A program made the translations under genes and the position numbers. The notes below the pieces were generated by a model. That model did not search any database, was not told where the DNA came from, and saw only the letters and a program-made list of their open reading frames with translations. DNA of 64,000 nt from Sulfuriferula sp. (GTDB lineage: Bacteria; Pseudomonadota; Gammaproteobacteria; Burkholderiales; Sulfuriferulaceae): the NCBI GenBank assembly GCA_031291235.1, contig JARLJL010000006.1:124001-188000 (forward strand), in the 5' to 3' direction. This document shows, one piece after another, positions 35,504 to 49,776 of the stretch. Numbering within the stretch: position 1 is the stretch's first letter; every line of letters starts with the position of its first letter.

Positions 35504-35935
35504 ATGAGCGCACCATCGGATTTGAAAAATATAGGCCTGAAAGCCACGCTGCCGCGGCTGAAAGTGCTGGAACTGTTTGAAAACAGCGAAAAGCGCCACC
35601 TCACCGCCGAAGATATTTACCGCATGCTCATCGCCGAGGAAATCGATATCGGCCTGGCGACGGTATATCGCGTTCTGACGCAGTTCGAACAGGCAGGATT
35701 GCTGATCCGCCACCATTTCGACAGCGACAAGGCAGTGTACGAACTGAATGCCGGCGAGCACCACGACCATCTGGTCTGCCTGCAATGCGGGCACGTCGAG
35801 GAATTCTTCGACGAAGAGATCGAACGCAGACAAAAGAAAATAGCGATGGAGCGCGGCTTTACCATCCACGACCATTCGCTGCATCTGTATGTGGACTGTA
35901 TCAAGGACGCCTGTCCATACCGCATACGCAAATAA
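35504..35935 (+). CDS. fur: Fur, ferric uptake regulator
   Basis: A 143-residue Fur protein. The winged helix includes [20 protein letters not shown] and [15 protein letters not shown]; the metal sites include [16 protein letters not shown] and the C-terminal His/Cys region [11 protein letters not shown]. It represses iron-uptake genes when Fe(II) is bound. Divergent from bamE and followed by the ArsC-like gene, 18 bases after its stop. Confidence 0.97.
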   Translation: MSAPSDLKNIGLKATLPRLKVLELFENSEKRHLTAEDIYRMLIAEEIDIGLATVYRVLTQFEQAGLLIRHHFDSDKAVYELNAGEHHDHLVCLQCGHVEEFFDEEIERRQKKIAMERGFTIHDHSLHLYVDCIKDACPYRIRK

Positions 35936-35953
35936 CTTTTACGCAAAGACGCT

Positions 35954-36298
35954 ATGGATATATACGGCATCCCCAATTGCAGCACAGTTAAAAAAGCCCG
36001 CACCTGGCTGGAACAGCACGGCATCGCTTATCAGTTTCACGATTTCAAGAAAACCGGCGTCAGTGTCGCCCAACTCGATGCCTGGGCGCAACAAACCGGA
36101 TGGGAAAAGCTGCTTAATCGTCAGGGCATGACCTGGCGCCAGTTGAGCGACGACGCCAAAGCCGGTATTACCGGAGCGGATACCGCATTTGCGCTGATGA
36201 CCGAGAAAACCAGCGTCATCAAGCGCCCGGTACTGGTTCATCAGGGCCAGGTACTGGTCGGTTTTAACGAAGCCGAGTACACTGCCGCCCTCACATAA
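35954..36298 (+). CDS. ArsC/Spx-family reductase-like protein (YffB type)
   Basis: A 114-residue thioredoxin-fold protein. It begins MDIYGIPNCSTVKKARTWLE with the single Cys typical of YffB-like members (not the ArsC CX5R arsenate site in full), and ends with IKRPVLVHQGQVLVGF. YffB-type proteins bind glutathione and are often next to dapE, as here (15 bases downstream). Arsenate reduction is not supported. Confidence 0.88.
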   Translation: MDIYGIPNCSTVKKARTWLEQHGIAYQFHDFKKTGVSVAQLDAWAQQTGWEKLLNRQGMTWRQLSDDAKAGITGADTAFALMTEKTSVIKRPVLVHQGQVLVGFNEAEYTAALT

Positions 36299-38349
<2,051 letters not shown>

Positions 38350-38444
38350 ACCTGGTGTATTTGCCTGAGCGACATCGCAGGCTAAGGGTCGCCCCGACTG
38401 AAGGGACTTGAAGCAGAAACGAGCTGAACACTCGCATTTTGAAT

Positions 38445-38473
38445 ATGCCGGTTTACGCGGCATTGGTTTTTTT
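38445..38473 (+). terminator. Terminator after prmB
   Basis: ATGCCG (38445-38450) pairs with CGGCAT (38458-38463), loop GTTTACG, then TGG and seven T. It overlaps the last codons of the convergent HD-GYP gene. Confidence 0.6.
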
Positions 38474-39718
38474 CTGCGGATCGAAATAATAGGTAACGCG
38501 GGCGCGCGGACTGAGATATTCAAACATTTCGCGCGACAATTCGGAAGCGCGCAGACTTTTGCTGATTTTAAGATCCGGCTCCGTCACCAGACTGATCACA
38601 ATCGCCTCATCCTTGGGAATATCGGCGTCGTAAATCAGCACGTCAGGTTTCAGCGGATTAGCGGCATTGCCCGTCAGCACCAGCCCAAACATGCCGTTGG
38701 ACAGCTGCACGATGCTGCCCGGCGGGTACACCCCCAGACAATGTATAAATGCCCTGAGCATGGTGTCGTCAAATTGCGCACGCCTTAGCGCGAACATCCG
38801 CGACAGCGCCTCAGCAGGCGTCAGCCCCAATGCAGGATTGGCCGGATTACACAAGTTGTCGTAAGTATTGACGATGACCAGCAAACGCGCCAAAGGTGCA
38901 ATCTGATCCCCTTGCAATTTGTGCGGATAACCGCTGCCGTCCATATATTCGTGATGCTGGAGAATAATAGCCAGCGCAGAATCGGACAACCCGACTTTCT
39001 TGGCGAAAGCGACACCGAATTCGCAATGCTGTTCGAGTACAGCCTGCTCCGGTCTGGTCAGAGGTTCAGACTTTGCCAATATGCGGTGCGGGACTTCACT
39101 TTTGCCGATATCGTGCAGCATGGCGCCCATGCCGAGCTCGTGCATCTCTGCGCCGTCCAAATGCAGCGCATTAGCTAGCATCAACGACAGTACAGTCACG
39201 TTAAGCGAATGAAAATACATGTCGTCGCCGAGTTTGTCGTTCATCGCATGGATCAGCACATCGCCTTCATCCAGTATGCTCTGCACCATTTTGCCGACCA
39301 ATATATCGGTTTGCGCAAACGCTTCCTGCGGCCGGGCATGAATATTACGCGTAATATTTCTGACCATATCCGCCGCGCGCACAAACTCATATTCGACCCG
39401 GCTGATTTCGTTCTTGATATGCTTTAACTGGGCGACCCTGGCTTTTTTCGCCTCCATCGCTGCGACACTGGCCGCATCGGGCGGCGTTTCCGCCACGACT
39501 TCCGGCACCGCAGGAACGGCTAACGGCCGGCAATCGCTCTTGCCCTGTTCAAAACGGATTTTCGCCAGCCCCAGCTTGCGTATAATCGCGATCTGATCCT
39601 GATTCTTGATCTTGAAACTGCTGAAAACGAAAGGATGATCCATCCACCCCAGATCGAGGTGAACATAAAGTCCCACACATAACTGTTCGGGCGTAATGTA
39701 GTCGGAACCAGTTGGCAT
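38453..39718 (-). CDS. HD-GYP c-di-GMP phosphodiesterase with DUF3391 (first paralogue)
   Basis: A 421-residue protein with an N-terminal DUF3391 (about 1-110, ITPEQLCVGLYVHLDLGWMD) and an HD-GYP domain (about 150-330). HDIGK and the GYP loop DGSGYPHKLQG are intact, so c-di-GMP hydrolysis is expected. I chose ATG 39718, where family alignment begins; a GTG at 39805 would add 29 residues without a visible ribosome binding site. It is paralogous to the gene at 49777. Confidence 0.9.
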   Translation of the reverse strand: MPTGSDYITPEQLCVGLYVHLDLGWMDHPFVFSSFKIKNQDQIAIIRKLGLAKIRFEQGKSDCRPLAVPAVPEVVAETPPDAASVAAMEAKKARVAQLKHIKNEISRVEYEFVRAADMVRNITRNIHARPQEAFAQTDILVGKMVQSILDEGDVLIHAMNDKLGDDMYFHSLNVTVLSLMLANALHLDGAEMHELGMGAMLHDIGKSEVPHRILAKSEPLTRPEQAVLEQHCEFGVAFAKKVGLSDSALAIILQHHEYMDGSGYPHKLQGDQIAPLARLLVIVNTYDNLCNPANPALGLTPAEALSRMFALRRAQFDDTMLRAFIHCLGVYPPGSIVQLSNGMFGLVLTGNAANPLKPDVLIYDADIPKDEAIVISLVTEPDLKISKSLRASELSREMFEYLSPRARVTYYFDPQKKTNAA

Positions 39719-39926
39719 GACGGTATCTATGAGTCCTGTTTGCGACTGGAAAATAATGCGATCGAAAACCCCGGGCGGGCGATTATTTATAATATGCAAC
39801 GCCACATCACCGGCAGCAATGTTACCGATTATATAACGTCAGATGCTGCAGAAAAGTTTACCACGACAGCCGGTAAACCGGTGGAAATATCCGGCCAACT
39901 TGCCGACCGGATATAAGTTCAAGTGT

Positions 39927-39959
39927 TTTATCGCCGGTCCGGCAACAACCGGCGATAAA
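39927..39959 (-). terminator. Hairpin after the DUF302 gene
   Basis: TTTATCGCCGGT (39927-39938) and ACCGGCGATAAA (39948-39959) form a perfect 12-bp stem with a 9-base loop. Only a short A/T run follows on either side, so it may be a bidirectional terminator between the leftward DUF302 gene and the HD-GYP promoter. Confidence 0.6.
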
Positions 39960-39994
39960 GGTAAAGCAGTCTTATTTTGGAATATAGCTGACGA

Positions 39995-40528
39995 TTACAG
40001 ATCGCCGTTTGCACCTGCATTCACGATTTCGATCAGGCCATTGCGCACCTTGGTGATTTTCTGTTCCAGTTCCGGCGTCATTTTGGTGGTCTTGGCCAGT
40101 TCCTTGACATCCATATCCATCATTACCAGCCAGGCCTGACCGGTTTTATCTTCAACCAAAGCAATACGGCAAGGCAGAAATATCGCGAAATCCACGTTCA
40201 TGTCGACCAGATCCTTGGCGGTCAACGCATCGCAAAACTGATAAATCGCAATACGCCGCTGCTTGCCGCCTATCATCGCTTCAACCTGACTGGACAACGG
40301 CAATTCCGCCACCAGCTTGATGTTCAGTGCGTTAGCGCGCAATTTCATGGATTCGACCGCATCATCCATGCTCACACCCTTGGCCAACGGGACTTTATAG
40401 ACACCAGGCATAGCAGAAGAAGTCACCGCAGGCTTTTTGGTAGTCGTATCGGCAGCATGCGCCAGCGGCATTAACATTGCAAAACCGATTACAACCGGGC
40501 CGACTAGTCTATTTATCATCAGTTTCAT
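39995..40528 (-). CDS. Exported DUF302-family protein
   Basis: A 177-residue periplasmic protein with signal peptide (about 1-25, ending AHA) and a DUF302 domain: GVYKVPLAKGVSMDDAVESM, then FCDALTAKDLVDMNVDFAIFLPCRIALVEDK. DUF302 proteins are small alpha-beta domains of unknown role, often linked with sulfur or metal stress loci. AAGGAAA precedes the ATG. Divergent from acnA by about 75 bases. Confidence 0.82.
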   Translation of the reverse strand: MKLMINRLVGPVVIGFAMLMPLAHAADTTTKKPAVTSSAMPGVYKVPLAKGVSMDDAVESMKLRANALNIKLVAELPLSSQVEAMIGGKQRRIAIYQFCDALTAKDLVDMNVDFAIFLPCRIALVEDKTGQAWLVMMDMDVKELAKTTKMTPELEQKITKVRNGLIEIVNAGANGDL

Positions 40529-40602
40529 GGGTTTTTCCTTATATAAACGGGTTGAAATTGCGGTAAAATTAACACACTTTCATTTTATTGAGCATGGTAA
40601 CT

Positions 40603-43281
<2,679 letters not shown>

Positions 43282-43286
43282 TAACG

Positions 43287-43658
43287 ATGTCCGACCTTAA
43301 CGATCCCCGCGTATTCTTTGCTGCCGAACGTACCTTGCTGGCATGGAATCGCACCAGCCTGACCCTGATGGCATTCGGCTTCGTCGTGGAGCGTTTCGGT
43401 CTGTTCCTGCACATGCTCGCACCGCAGGCGCCGCAAACGCTGGAACGCGGCGTCTCGTTCTGGGTGGGGATGGGCTTTATCCTGCTCGGCAGTGCCATGG
43501 CGATACTCGCAGTCGTGCAGTATCGCAGCGTACTACGCACGCTCAAACCCATAGAAATACCCGACGGCTACTGGGTCAGCATGGCTGCCATCACCACCCT
43601 GATCCTCGCCGGACTGGGGATTGCACTCTCGGCCTACCTGTTTACCGGCCTCAAATAA
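43287..43658 (+). CDS. DUF202 (YidH-type) inner-membrane protein
   Basis: A 123-residue protein with three hydrophobic segments (about 28-48, 60-80, 98-120). It begins with the DUF202 signature [23 protein letters not shown]. The function of the family is unknown. Placed between acnA and metG with short gaps, probably co-transcribed with acnA. Confidence 0.88.
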   Translation: MSDLNDPRVFFAAERTLLAWNRTSLTLMAFGFVVERFGLFLHMLAPQAPQTLERGVSFWVGMGFILLGSAMAILAVVQYRSVLRTLKPIEIPDGYWVSMAAITTLILAGLGIALSAYLFTGLK

Positions 43659-43680
43659 ATTCCAATCACAGATATACCAC

Positions 43681-45705
43681 ATGACTCGTAAAATTCTTGT
43701 AACTTCCGCACTGCCGTACGCTAACGGCGCCATCCACCTCGGCCATCTGGTCGAATACATCCAGACCGACATCTGGGTACGTTTTCAGAAAATGCAGGGG
43801 AACGAATGCTACTACGTGTGCGCGGACGACACCCACGGTACACCCATCATGCTGCGCGCGGAAAAGGAAGGCATTACCCCGGAAGCACTGATCGACCGCG
43901 TCCATGGCGAGCACCTGCGCGATTTCACCGGCTTCCATGTCAATTTCGACAGCTATCACTCGACCAATTCCGCAGAAAACCGCGAACTTGCCAGCCGGGT
44001 CTACCTCAACCTGCGCGACGCACAGCTGATCGAACGCAAAACCATCGAACAGTATTACGACACCAGCAAGGAAATGTTCCTGCCCGACCGCTTCATCAAA
44101 GGTCAATGCCCGAAATGCGGCGCGCAGGATCAGTACGGCGACAACTGCGAAGTGTGCGGAGCGACCTACTCGCCAACCGACCTGATCAATCCGGTATCTG
44201 CCGTTTCCGGCACCGCGCCGGTACGCCGCGAATCGGAACACTACTTCTTCAAGCTGGGCGACTGCGAGGCCTTCCTGCGCGAATGGACGCGCTCCGGCGC
44301 GCTGCAGAACGAAGCCGCCAACAAGCTCGACGAATGGTTCTCCGCCGGACTGCAAAATTGGGACATCTCGCGCGATGCGCCGTATTTCGGCTTTGAAATC
44401 CCCGATGCGCCGGGCAAATATTTCTACGTCTGGCTGGACGCGCCTATCGGCTACATGGCCAGCTTCAAGCATCTGGCTGCAAGCAAGCAACTGGATTTCG
44501 ATGCTTGGTGGCAACCGGATACCGACACCGAGCTGTATCACTTTATCGGCAAGGATATCCTCTACTTCCACGCGCTATTCTGGCCAGCCATGCTCAAGAA
44601 TGCCGGCTACCGTACGCCGAACGGCATCTTCGCGCACGGTTTCCTCACCGTTAACGGCGCAAAAATGTCCAAATCGCGCGGCACCTTCATTACCGCCGAA
44701 AGCTACCTTGCCAGCGGCATGAACCCGGAATGGCTGCGCTACTATTTTGCCGCCAAGATCAACGGCAGCATGGAAGACCTCGACCTCAGCCTCAGCGACT
44801 TCATCGCTCGCGTCAACAGCGATCTGGTCGGCAAATACGTCAACATCGCCAGCCGCACCGCCGGCTTCATCGCCAAGCGTTTCGACGGCAAACTGGCCGA
44901 CACGCTACCCACCTCCGAACTGCTCAACGAAGTGCAGCACAGCGCCGCGCTGATCGCCGAATGCTACGAAAGCCGCGATTTCGGCCGCGCCTTGCGCGAG
45001 ATCATGCACCTCACCGACAAGGCCAACCAGTACGTCAACGACAACAAGCCGTGGGAAATCGCCAAACAGGCCGGTGCAGACGCGCTGCTGCATGAAACCT
45101 GCAGCGTCAGCATCAACCTGTTCCGCCTGCTTACACTCTACCTCAAACCCGTGCTGCCCAAGCTTGCCGCCGATGTCGAGCAATTCCTCAACATCCCGGC
45201 CATGACCTGGGCGGATGCCAATACGCTGCTGGCCAACCACACCATCAACACTTACAACCATTTGATGACCCGCGTCGACCAGAAACAAATCGACGTCATG
45301 ATCGCCGCCAACATCAGCGAACCCGCAACCGCCGTCACGGAAACCAAACCCGCCATGAATATCGCCCCTATCAGTGAAACCATCAGCATCGACGACTTCG
45401 GCAAGATCGACTTGCGGGTCGCCAAAATCGTCAACGCCGAACACGTCGAAGGCGCCGACAAGCTCATCCGCCTGACGCTGGACATCGGCGAAGGCGCCAC
45501 CCGCAACGTCTTCGCCGGCATCAAATCCGCCTACGATCCGGCTGCGCTCATCGGCCGCATGACGGTGATGGTCGCCAACCTGGCTCCGCGCAAAATGAAA
45601 TTCGGCCTGTCCGAAGGCATGGTGCTGGCCGCTTCCGGCGACACACCCGGATTATTCATACTCAGCCCGGATGAGGGTGCCACACCGGGCATGCGGGTTA
45701 AATAG
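43681..45705 (+). CDS. metG: MetG, methionyl-tRNA synthetase
   Basis: A 674-residue class I synthetase. The HIGH-like motif appears as [19 protein letters not shown] as [11 protein letters not shown], and the zinc knuckle as [20 protein letters not shown]-terminal EMAP/Arc1p-like tRNA-binding domain (about 575-674, [14 protein letters not shown]) makes it the long dimeric form. The ATG at 43681 fits the family start. Confidence 0.97.
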   Translation: MTRKILVTSALPYANGAIHLGHLVEYIQTDIWVRFQKMQGNECYYVCADDTHGTPIMLRAEKEGITPEALIDRVHGEHLRDFTGFHVNFDSYHSTNSAENRELASRVYLNLRDAQLIERKTIEQYYDTSKEMFLPDRFIKGQCPKCGAQDQYGDNCEVCGATYSPTDLINPVSAVSGTAPVRRESEHYFFKLGDCEAFLREWTRSGALQNEAANKLDEWFSAGLQNWDISRDAPYFGFEIPDAPGKYFYVWLDAPIGYMASFKHLAASKQLDFDAWWQPDTDTELYHFIGKDILYFHALFWPAMLKNAGYRTPNGIFAHGFLTVNGAKMSKSRGTFITAESYLASGMNPEWLRYYFAAKINGSMEDLDLSLSDFIARVNSDLVGKYVNIASRTAGFIAKRFDGKLADTLPTSELLNEVQHSAALIAECYESRDFGRALREIMHLTDKANQYVNDNKPWEIAKQAGADALLHETCSVSINLFRLLTLYLKPVLPKLAADVEQFLNIPAMTWADANTLLANHTINTYNHLMTRVDQKQIDVMIAANISEPATAVTETKPAMNIAPISETISIDDFGKIDLRVAKIVNAEHVEGADKLIRLTLDIGEGATRNVFAGIKSAYDPAALIGRMTVMVANLAPRKMKFGLSEGMVLAASGDTPGLFILSPDEGATPGMRVK

Positions 45706-45713
45706 CAAAACAT

Positions 45714-45800
45714 TGTCCACGAACGACACGAAAAGCACGAAAAACAATTCAAAATTGATTCAATGAAACTTTTTCGTATTCTTAGTGGTTTTCGTGGACA
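45714..45800. repeat. 87-base imperfect inverted-repeat element
   Basis: Arms 45714-45744 and 45770-45800 match at 24 of 31 positions when one is inverted, with outer ends TGTCCACGAA. The arms contain CACGAA repeated at short intervals. It resembles small multicopy palindromic elements of environmental proteobacteria, but I see only one copy in this window. Confidence 0.6.
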
Positions 45801-45822
45801 TAAAATTACATTTCAAATAACC

Positions 45823-46722
45823 ATGTATATTAAAATCAGGCCTGCTACCTGGCTACTTGTTCTATTTTTGTTGATCGGGCTGACAAGCTGCAGCATTGCA
45901 CCCACACAACCTGAAATCGCCAAACCCGCAGTCGCCCGCCCTGCGCCAAAAATTGCGCTGGTGCTGGGCGGCGGCGGTACCCGCGGTTTCGCCCACATCG
46001 GCGTCATCAAGGCGCTGGAAGCCCAAGGCATCGTGCCCGACATCATCGTCGGCACCAGTGCCGGAGCTGTAGTCGGCTCACTCTATGCGTACGGCTACAC
46101 CGGCTTCGATCTGCAGAAACTCGCCATACAAATGGAAGAACAGTCGGTCATAGACTGGGCCTGGCCGGATCGTGGGGTTTTCAAAGGCGAAGCGCTGCAA
46201 AAATTCATTAACAATGCAGTAAAACAGACCCCCATGGAAAAACTGCGGCGTCCGTTTGCGGCAGTCGCGACCGACCTCAGCACCGGCGAAATGGCGGTAT
46301 TCCGCGCCGGCAATACCGGTCAGGCAGTGCGCGCATCGAGCGCAGTGCCCGGCATATTCCAGCCCGTTACCATCGCCGGCAGGAATTATGTCGACGGCGG
46401 CCTGGTGCGCCCGGTTCCGGTTAGCGTGGCGCGTGCGCTCGGCGCCGATTTCGTCATCGCCGTGGACATTTCCAACAAACCGAAAAACAACACAACCGCA
46501 AGCACACTGGATATACTGATGCAGACTTTCGACATCATGAGCCAGACCATCAACCGCTACGAACTGCCCAATGCGGATATCGTCATACGCCCGCGCACCC
46601 AGGATATCGACGTCAGCAACCTGGACGGGCGGCATATAGCCGTACTAGAAGGCGAAAAAGCGGCAGCGGCGATCATGCCGGAACTCAAGGCCAAACTGGA
46701 AAAACTGCGCAGCGAGCACTGA
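45823..46722 (+). CDS. Patatin-like phospholipase lipoprotein (RssA-type)
   Basis: A 299-residue patatin-fold hydrolase anchored as a lipoprotein: the leader ends in LTSC (Cys near residue 21). Oxyanion loop GGGGTRGFAH, nucleophile serine in GTSAGAVVG and the catalytic Asp in DGGLVRPVP are intact. I chose the ATG at 45823, which gives a proper lipoprotein leader; an upstream in-frame ATG at 45763 would encode residues from within the inverted-repeat element. The next gene overlaps by one base (TGATG). Confidence 0.88.
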   Translation: MYIKIRPATWLLVLFLLIGLTSCSIAPTQPEIAKPAVARPAPKIALVLGGGGTRGFAHIGVIKALEAQGIVPDIIVGTSAGAVVGSLYAYGYTGFDLQKLAIQMEEQSVIDWAWPDRGVFKGEALQKFINNAVKQTPMEKLRRPFAAVATDLSTGEMAVFRAGNTGQAVRASSAVPGIFQPVTIAGRNYVDGGLVRPVPVSVARALGADFVIAVDISNKPKNNTTASTLDILMQTFDIMSQTINRYELPNADIVIRPRTQDIDVSNLDGRHIAVLEGEKAAAAIMPELKAKLEKLRSEH

Positions 46723-47462
46723 TGAGCACGACGACGATAGCCCCCACCCTTACCACGCCCGACCAGCTGGTACACAAACTGCAAACGCAAGCTTACGGCG
46801 TACTCAGCCCCGCCTCGGTCTGCGAACTGGCGCATTGCGAACCCGCTGCGTTGGAAGCAATCAGATCAGATTGGGACGATTTGCCGATAGATAACTTTCT
46901 GCGCGATGGCGGCCGTTATCGCCGGCGCAGACACAGCAGCTTTCTGGTCGAACGCAACGCCGTGAAACTGATGCCGCACCGCGCCCACTGGCAACCGCTG
47001 GAATACAATGCCTTGCACGGCGGCATGCTGCGCTTGTTCGAACCGATCGCACCCACTACAGTCAATCAGGCCGTATGGTCGCAACTGCTGCTCGCCATCG
47101 GCAACATCTGCTCAGCCGTCAAGGGCGAACAACCCTGGTACGTGGAAGCCCACCAGTTCCGCATCGATACCGTTAACGGCATAGGTCGCCCTACACCGGA
47201 AGGCGCACACCGCGACGGCGTCGACTTCGTGGCCATACTGCTGGTTGCGCGCGAACACGTCAAAGGCGGCGAAAGCCGTATATTCGAAGCCGACAGCTCC
47301 GACGGCCAACGCTTTACCCTGCTGACGCCGTGGTCGCTGCTGCTGCTCGACGACCAGCGCGTCATCCACGAATCCACACCGATACAGCCAACCGCCGTAG
47401 GTGCGCATCGCGACACGCTGGTGCTGACTTATCGCGCGGGCGGATTTCTGGAGCAAGTATAA
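46722..47462 (+). CDS. 2-oxoglutarate/Fe(II) dioxygenase-family protein (PF10014 type)
   Basis: A 246-residue protein with a jelly-roll Fe(II)-binding core. Ligands probably are H and D in EGAHRDGVDFVAILL and a later His in RVIHEST; HRDTLVLTYR contains the 2-oxoglutarate Arg. Members are annotated as 2OG-Fe dioxygenases, some acting on amino acids. Its substrate is unknown. Start overlaps the patatin stop by one base; the GNAT gene starts 7 bases after. Confidence 0.82.
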   Translation: MSTTTIAPTLTTPDQLVHKLQTQAYGVLSPASVCELAHCEPAALEAIRSDWDDLPIDNFLRDGGRYRRRRHSSFLVERNAVKLMPHRAHWQPLEYNALHGGMLRLFEPIAPTTVNQAVWSQLLLAIGNICSAVKGEQPWYVEAHQFRIDTVNGIGRPTPEGAHRDGVDFVAILLVAREHVKGGESRIFEADSSDGQRFTLLTPWSLLLLDDQRVIHESTPIQPTAVGAHRDTLVLTYRAGGFLEQV

Positions 47463-47469
47463 TACCGCA

Positions 47470-47931
47470 ATGATTAACGTCCGCGCCTGTCATGCCAGCG
47501 ACGCCGAGCAGATAGAACGCATCCTGGCTACAGCCACTGGCGAACTTCGCGCGATCTATATACCGACCCAGCCACCGACAACGCCATCCGCAGCGTCAAC
47601 CAGCCGGGTTGCCGCGATAGACGATCACGGCAACGTCATGGGTATCGCTGATTTTTTGCCACTATCGTCTGCGCTTTATATACAAAACCTTGCCGTTGCG
47701 CCAGCGTATCGGCGCCGTGGCGCGGCGCGCGCATTGCTCGACCATATCGCGGTCATTGCCGTCGGCATGCAACTGCCTATCCTGCAACTCGCGACAGTCA
47801 GGGAAACCGGCAACGTCGCCATATTCGAATGCCTCGACTTTCATGTAATCGCAACACGTATATCGGACCGATTTATCGCCCCCAATGGGCTGCCTGTCAG
47901 CATTGTCACTCTCGAGCGCAGTACCGTCTGA
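47470..47931 (+). CDS. GNAT-family N-acetyltransferase
   Basis: A 153-residue acetyltransferase. The acetyl-CoA binding loop is visible as YIQNLAVAPAYRRRGAARALLDH (V-x-P-xx-R-xx-G-x-A). A C-terminal strand ends ISIVTLERS-like. The substrate is unknown. Last gene of the patatin-dioxygenase-GNAT transcript; convergent with the SulP gene. Confidence 0.85.
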   Translation: MINVRACHASDAEQIERILATATGELRAIYIPTQPPTTPSAASTSRVAAIDDHGNVMGIADFLPLSSALYIQNLAVAPAYRRRGAARALLDHIAVIAVGMQLPILQLATVRETGNVAIFECLDFHVIATRISDRFIAPNGLPVSIVTLERSTV

Positions 47932-47945
47932 CGACTGTTTTCAGA

Positions 47946-49706
47946 TCAATCGTCCCAATCATCCCACTCTACCTGGTGCAACTTCAAATACTGATTCACC
48001 GCCTGCCCTACGGTAGGGAAAAAGCTTTCCACGCCGATTTTGTTGAACAGCCCGTAATGCTTGAGCCTGTCCTTGACCGGGCCTTTCATGCCGGCGAAAC
48101 ACAACTCGATACCGGCCTCCGCCAGTATCTTATCGAGATCGGACAGCATGTCGGCGGCCGTCGTATCGACATCGGTCACCGGCTCGGCGACCACCACTAT
48201 CCAGCGTGCAGGCGTAGTAGCATTAGCGACAGCTGATAACACATGCTCGCGGAATATTTCCGCATTGGCAAAGAACAGCGGCGCATCCCAACGAAACAGC
48301 ACCAGCCCCGGTATCTGCCGGGCCTCTGGATGCCGCGTAATATCGTGATACCCCTTCATGCCATCAACACGCCCCAGCACCGCATCGTAAGGCCGCCAGG
48401 CGCGCCACACGAAAGCCAGCAAAGCCAGACCTATCGCAATAAATATCCCCTGTATCACGCCAAGCAGTACTACCCCTGACAGACACACCATCGACAGCAT
48501 GAATTCGCCGCGACTCAGCCGGTATAAATGCAACACGCCACGGATTTCAACCAACCCGAAACAGGCAAAAATCACAATTGCACCCAGTGCGGCGTAAGGC
48601 AAGTCCTGCAACAGCGTCGGCGCAGCTATCAGCAGCAATGCAATACACAGCGCACCGACCACGCCGGCCAGTTGCGTACGTGCACCGGCGGACTCGGCTA
48701 CCGGCGTACGCGACGAGCTGCTGGTTACCGGGAAGCCCTGAAGCAGTCCGGTAGCAATATTGGCCGCACCCAATGCGATCAGCTCCTGATTGCTATCCAC
48801 CGCATAGCTGCCGCGCAAGGCATAGGTGCGGGAAAGCACGCTCAGGTCTGCAAAGGATACTGCGGCAATCGCCACAGCGCCAGACAGCAGACGATTGAAT
48901 TCGTCCAGCGAAATACCCGCAACGTGAAACGCCGGCAAGCCGAGCGGCAATACGCCGACAACAGCTACGCCGGCCCGGTCCGCAAGATCGAAATACCATA
49001 CTGCCAGCGTCGCGCCGACGACGGCAATCAATATGCCGGGTACTTTCGGCACCCAGCGCCTGAACCCCAGCATGACAGCCAGACTGCCCAAGCCGATGGC
49101 AGCCGCAGTCCAATTACTCGCGCCATGCAACAATTCGTGCATGAAGCCGAGGCCGGTTTGCACGAAACTGTCCCCAGTCACGCTGAAACCGAAGATTCGG
49201 GAAAGTTGCCCGGTCAGTACGGTCAATGCGATACCGTTCAGGTAACCGTAACGTATGGGTTTGGAAATAAGCTCGGTAACGAGACCGAAACCGCTGAAAC
49301 CGGCCAGCAGGCACAAGCAGCCTGACATGACGGCCAGCATCCCGGCCAGCGCCGCCGCCCGCGCCGGGTCGCCTGTCGCCAGCGGCAAAATAGTCGCAAC
49401 GATCAACGCCGACAACGCCGAATCCGGGCCCAGCACCAAAATGCGGCTAGGGCCGAATACAGCGTAGGCAAGCAGTGGAACGATGGTGGCATACAGCCCG
49501 TATATGGCGGGCACACCGGCAGCAAGCGCATAGCCCATGCCGACAGGCACCAGTATGGAAGTCAGCACCAGACCTGCCATGACATCTCGTGACAGCCACG
49601 CCAGCTTGTAGTGACGCAACACCGCGAGACCGGGTAGCCAGCGTGCTACACCTGACGGCGGTTCAGCCTGAAAAAAGGGTTGATTTGAATTGGCACGATC
49701 TATCAT
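47946..49706 (-). CDS. SulP-family anion transporter with STAS domain
   Basis: A 586-residue inner-membrane transporter of the SLC26/SulP family: about 11-12 hydrophobic segments (residues 40-440), with GLVLTSILVPVGMGYALAAG as the SulP signature, and a C-terminal STAS domain (about 465-575, VVVAEPVTDVDTTAADMLSDL). Substrates in the family include sulfate, bicarbonate and, in plant MOT1 relatives, molybdate; the bacterial substrate cannot be deduced here. It stands alone. Confidence 0.93.
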   Translation of the reverse strand: MIDRANSNQPFFQAEPPSGVARWLPGLAVLRHYKLAWLSRDVMAGLVLTSILVPVGMGYALAAGVPAIYGLYATIVPLLAYAVFGPSRILVLGPDSALSALIVATILPLATGDPARAAALAGMLAVMSGCLCLLAGFSGFGLVTELISKPIRYGYLNGIALTVLTGQLSRIFGFSVTGDSFVQTGLGFMHELLHGASNWTAAAIGLGSLAVMLGFRRWVPKVPGILIAVVGATLAVWYFDLADRAGVAVVGVLPLGLPAFHVAGISLDEFNRLLSGAVAIAAVSFADLSVLSRTYALRGSYAVDSNQELIALGAANIATGLLQGFPVTSSSSRTPVAESAGARTQLAGVVGALCIALLLIAAPTLLQDLPYAALGAIVIFACFGLVEIRGVLHLYRLSRGEFMLSMVCLSGVVLLGVIQGIFIAIGLALLAFVWRAWRPYDAVLGRVDGMKGYHDITRHPEARQIPGLVLFRWDAPLFFANAEIFREHVLSAVANATTPARWIVVVAEPVTDVDTTAADMLSDLDKILAEAGIELCFAGMKGPVKDRLKHYGLFNKIGVESFFPTVGQAVNQYLKLHQVEWDDWDD

Positions 49707-49776
49707 GATGGCCCAACCCTGTCAGACGGCTATACTATGTGCAATAATCCCGCGGCAAATGGCGCGTTCCGGACAG

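Noticed and set aside
35954-36298. Arsenate reductase
   Set aside because: The protein is ArsC-like in fold but of the YffB/Spx type found beside dapE; no arsenic genes are near.
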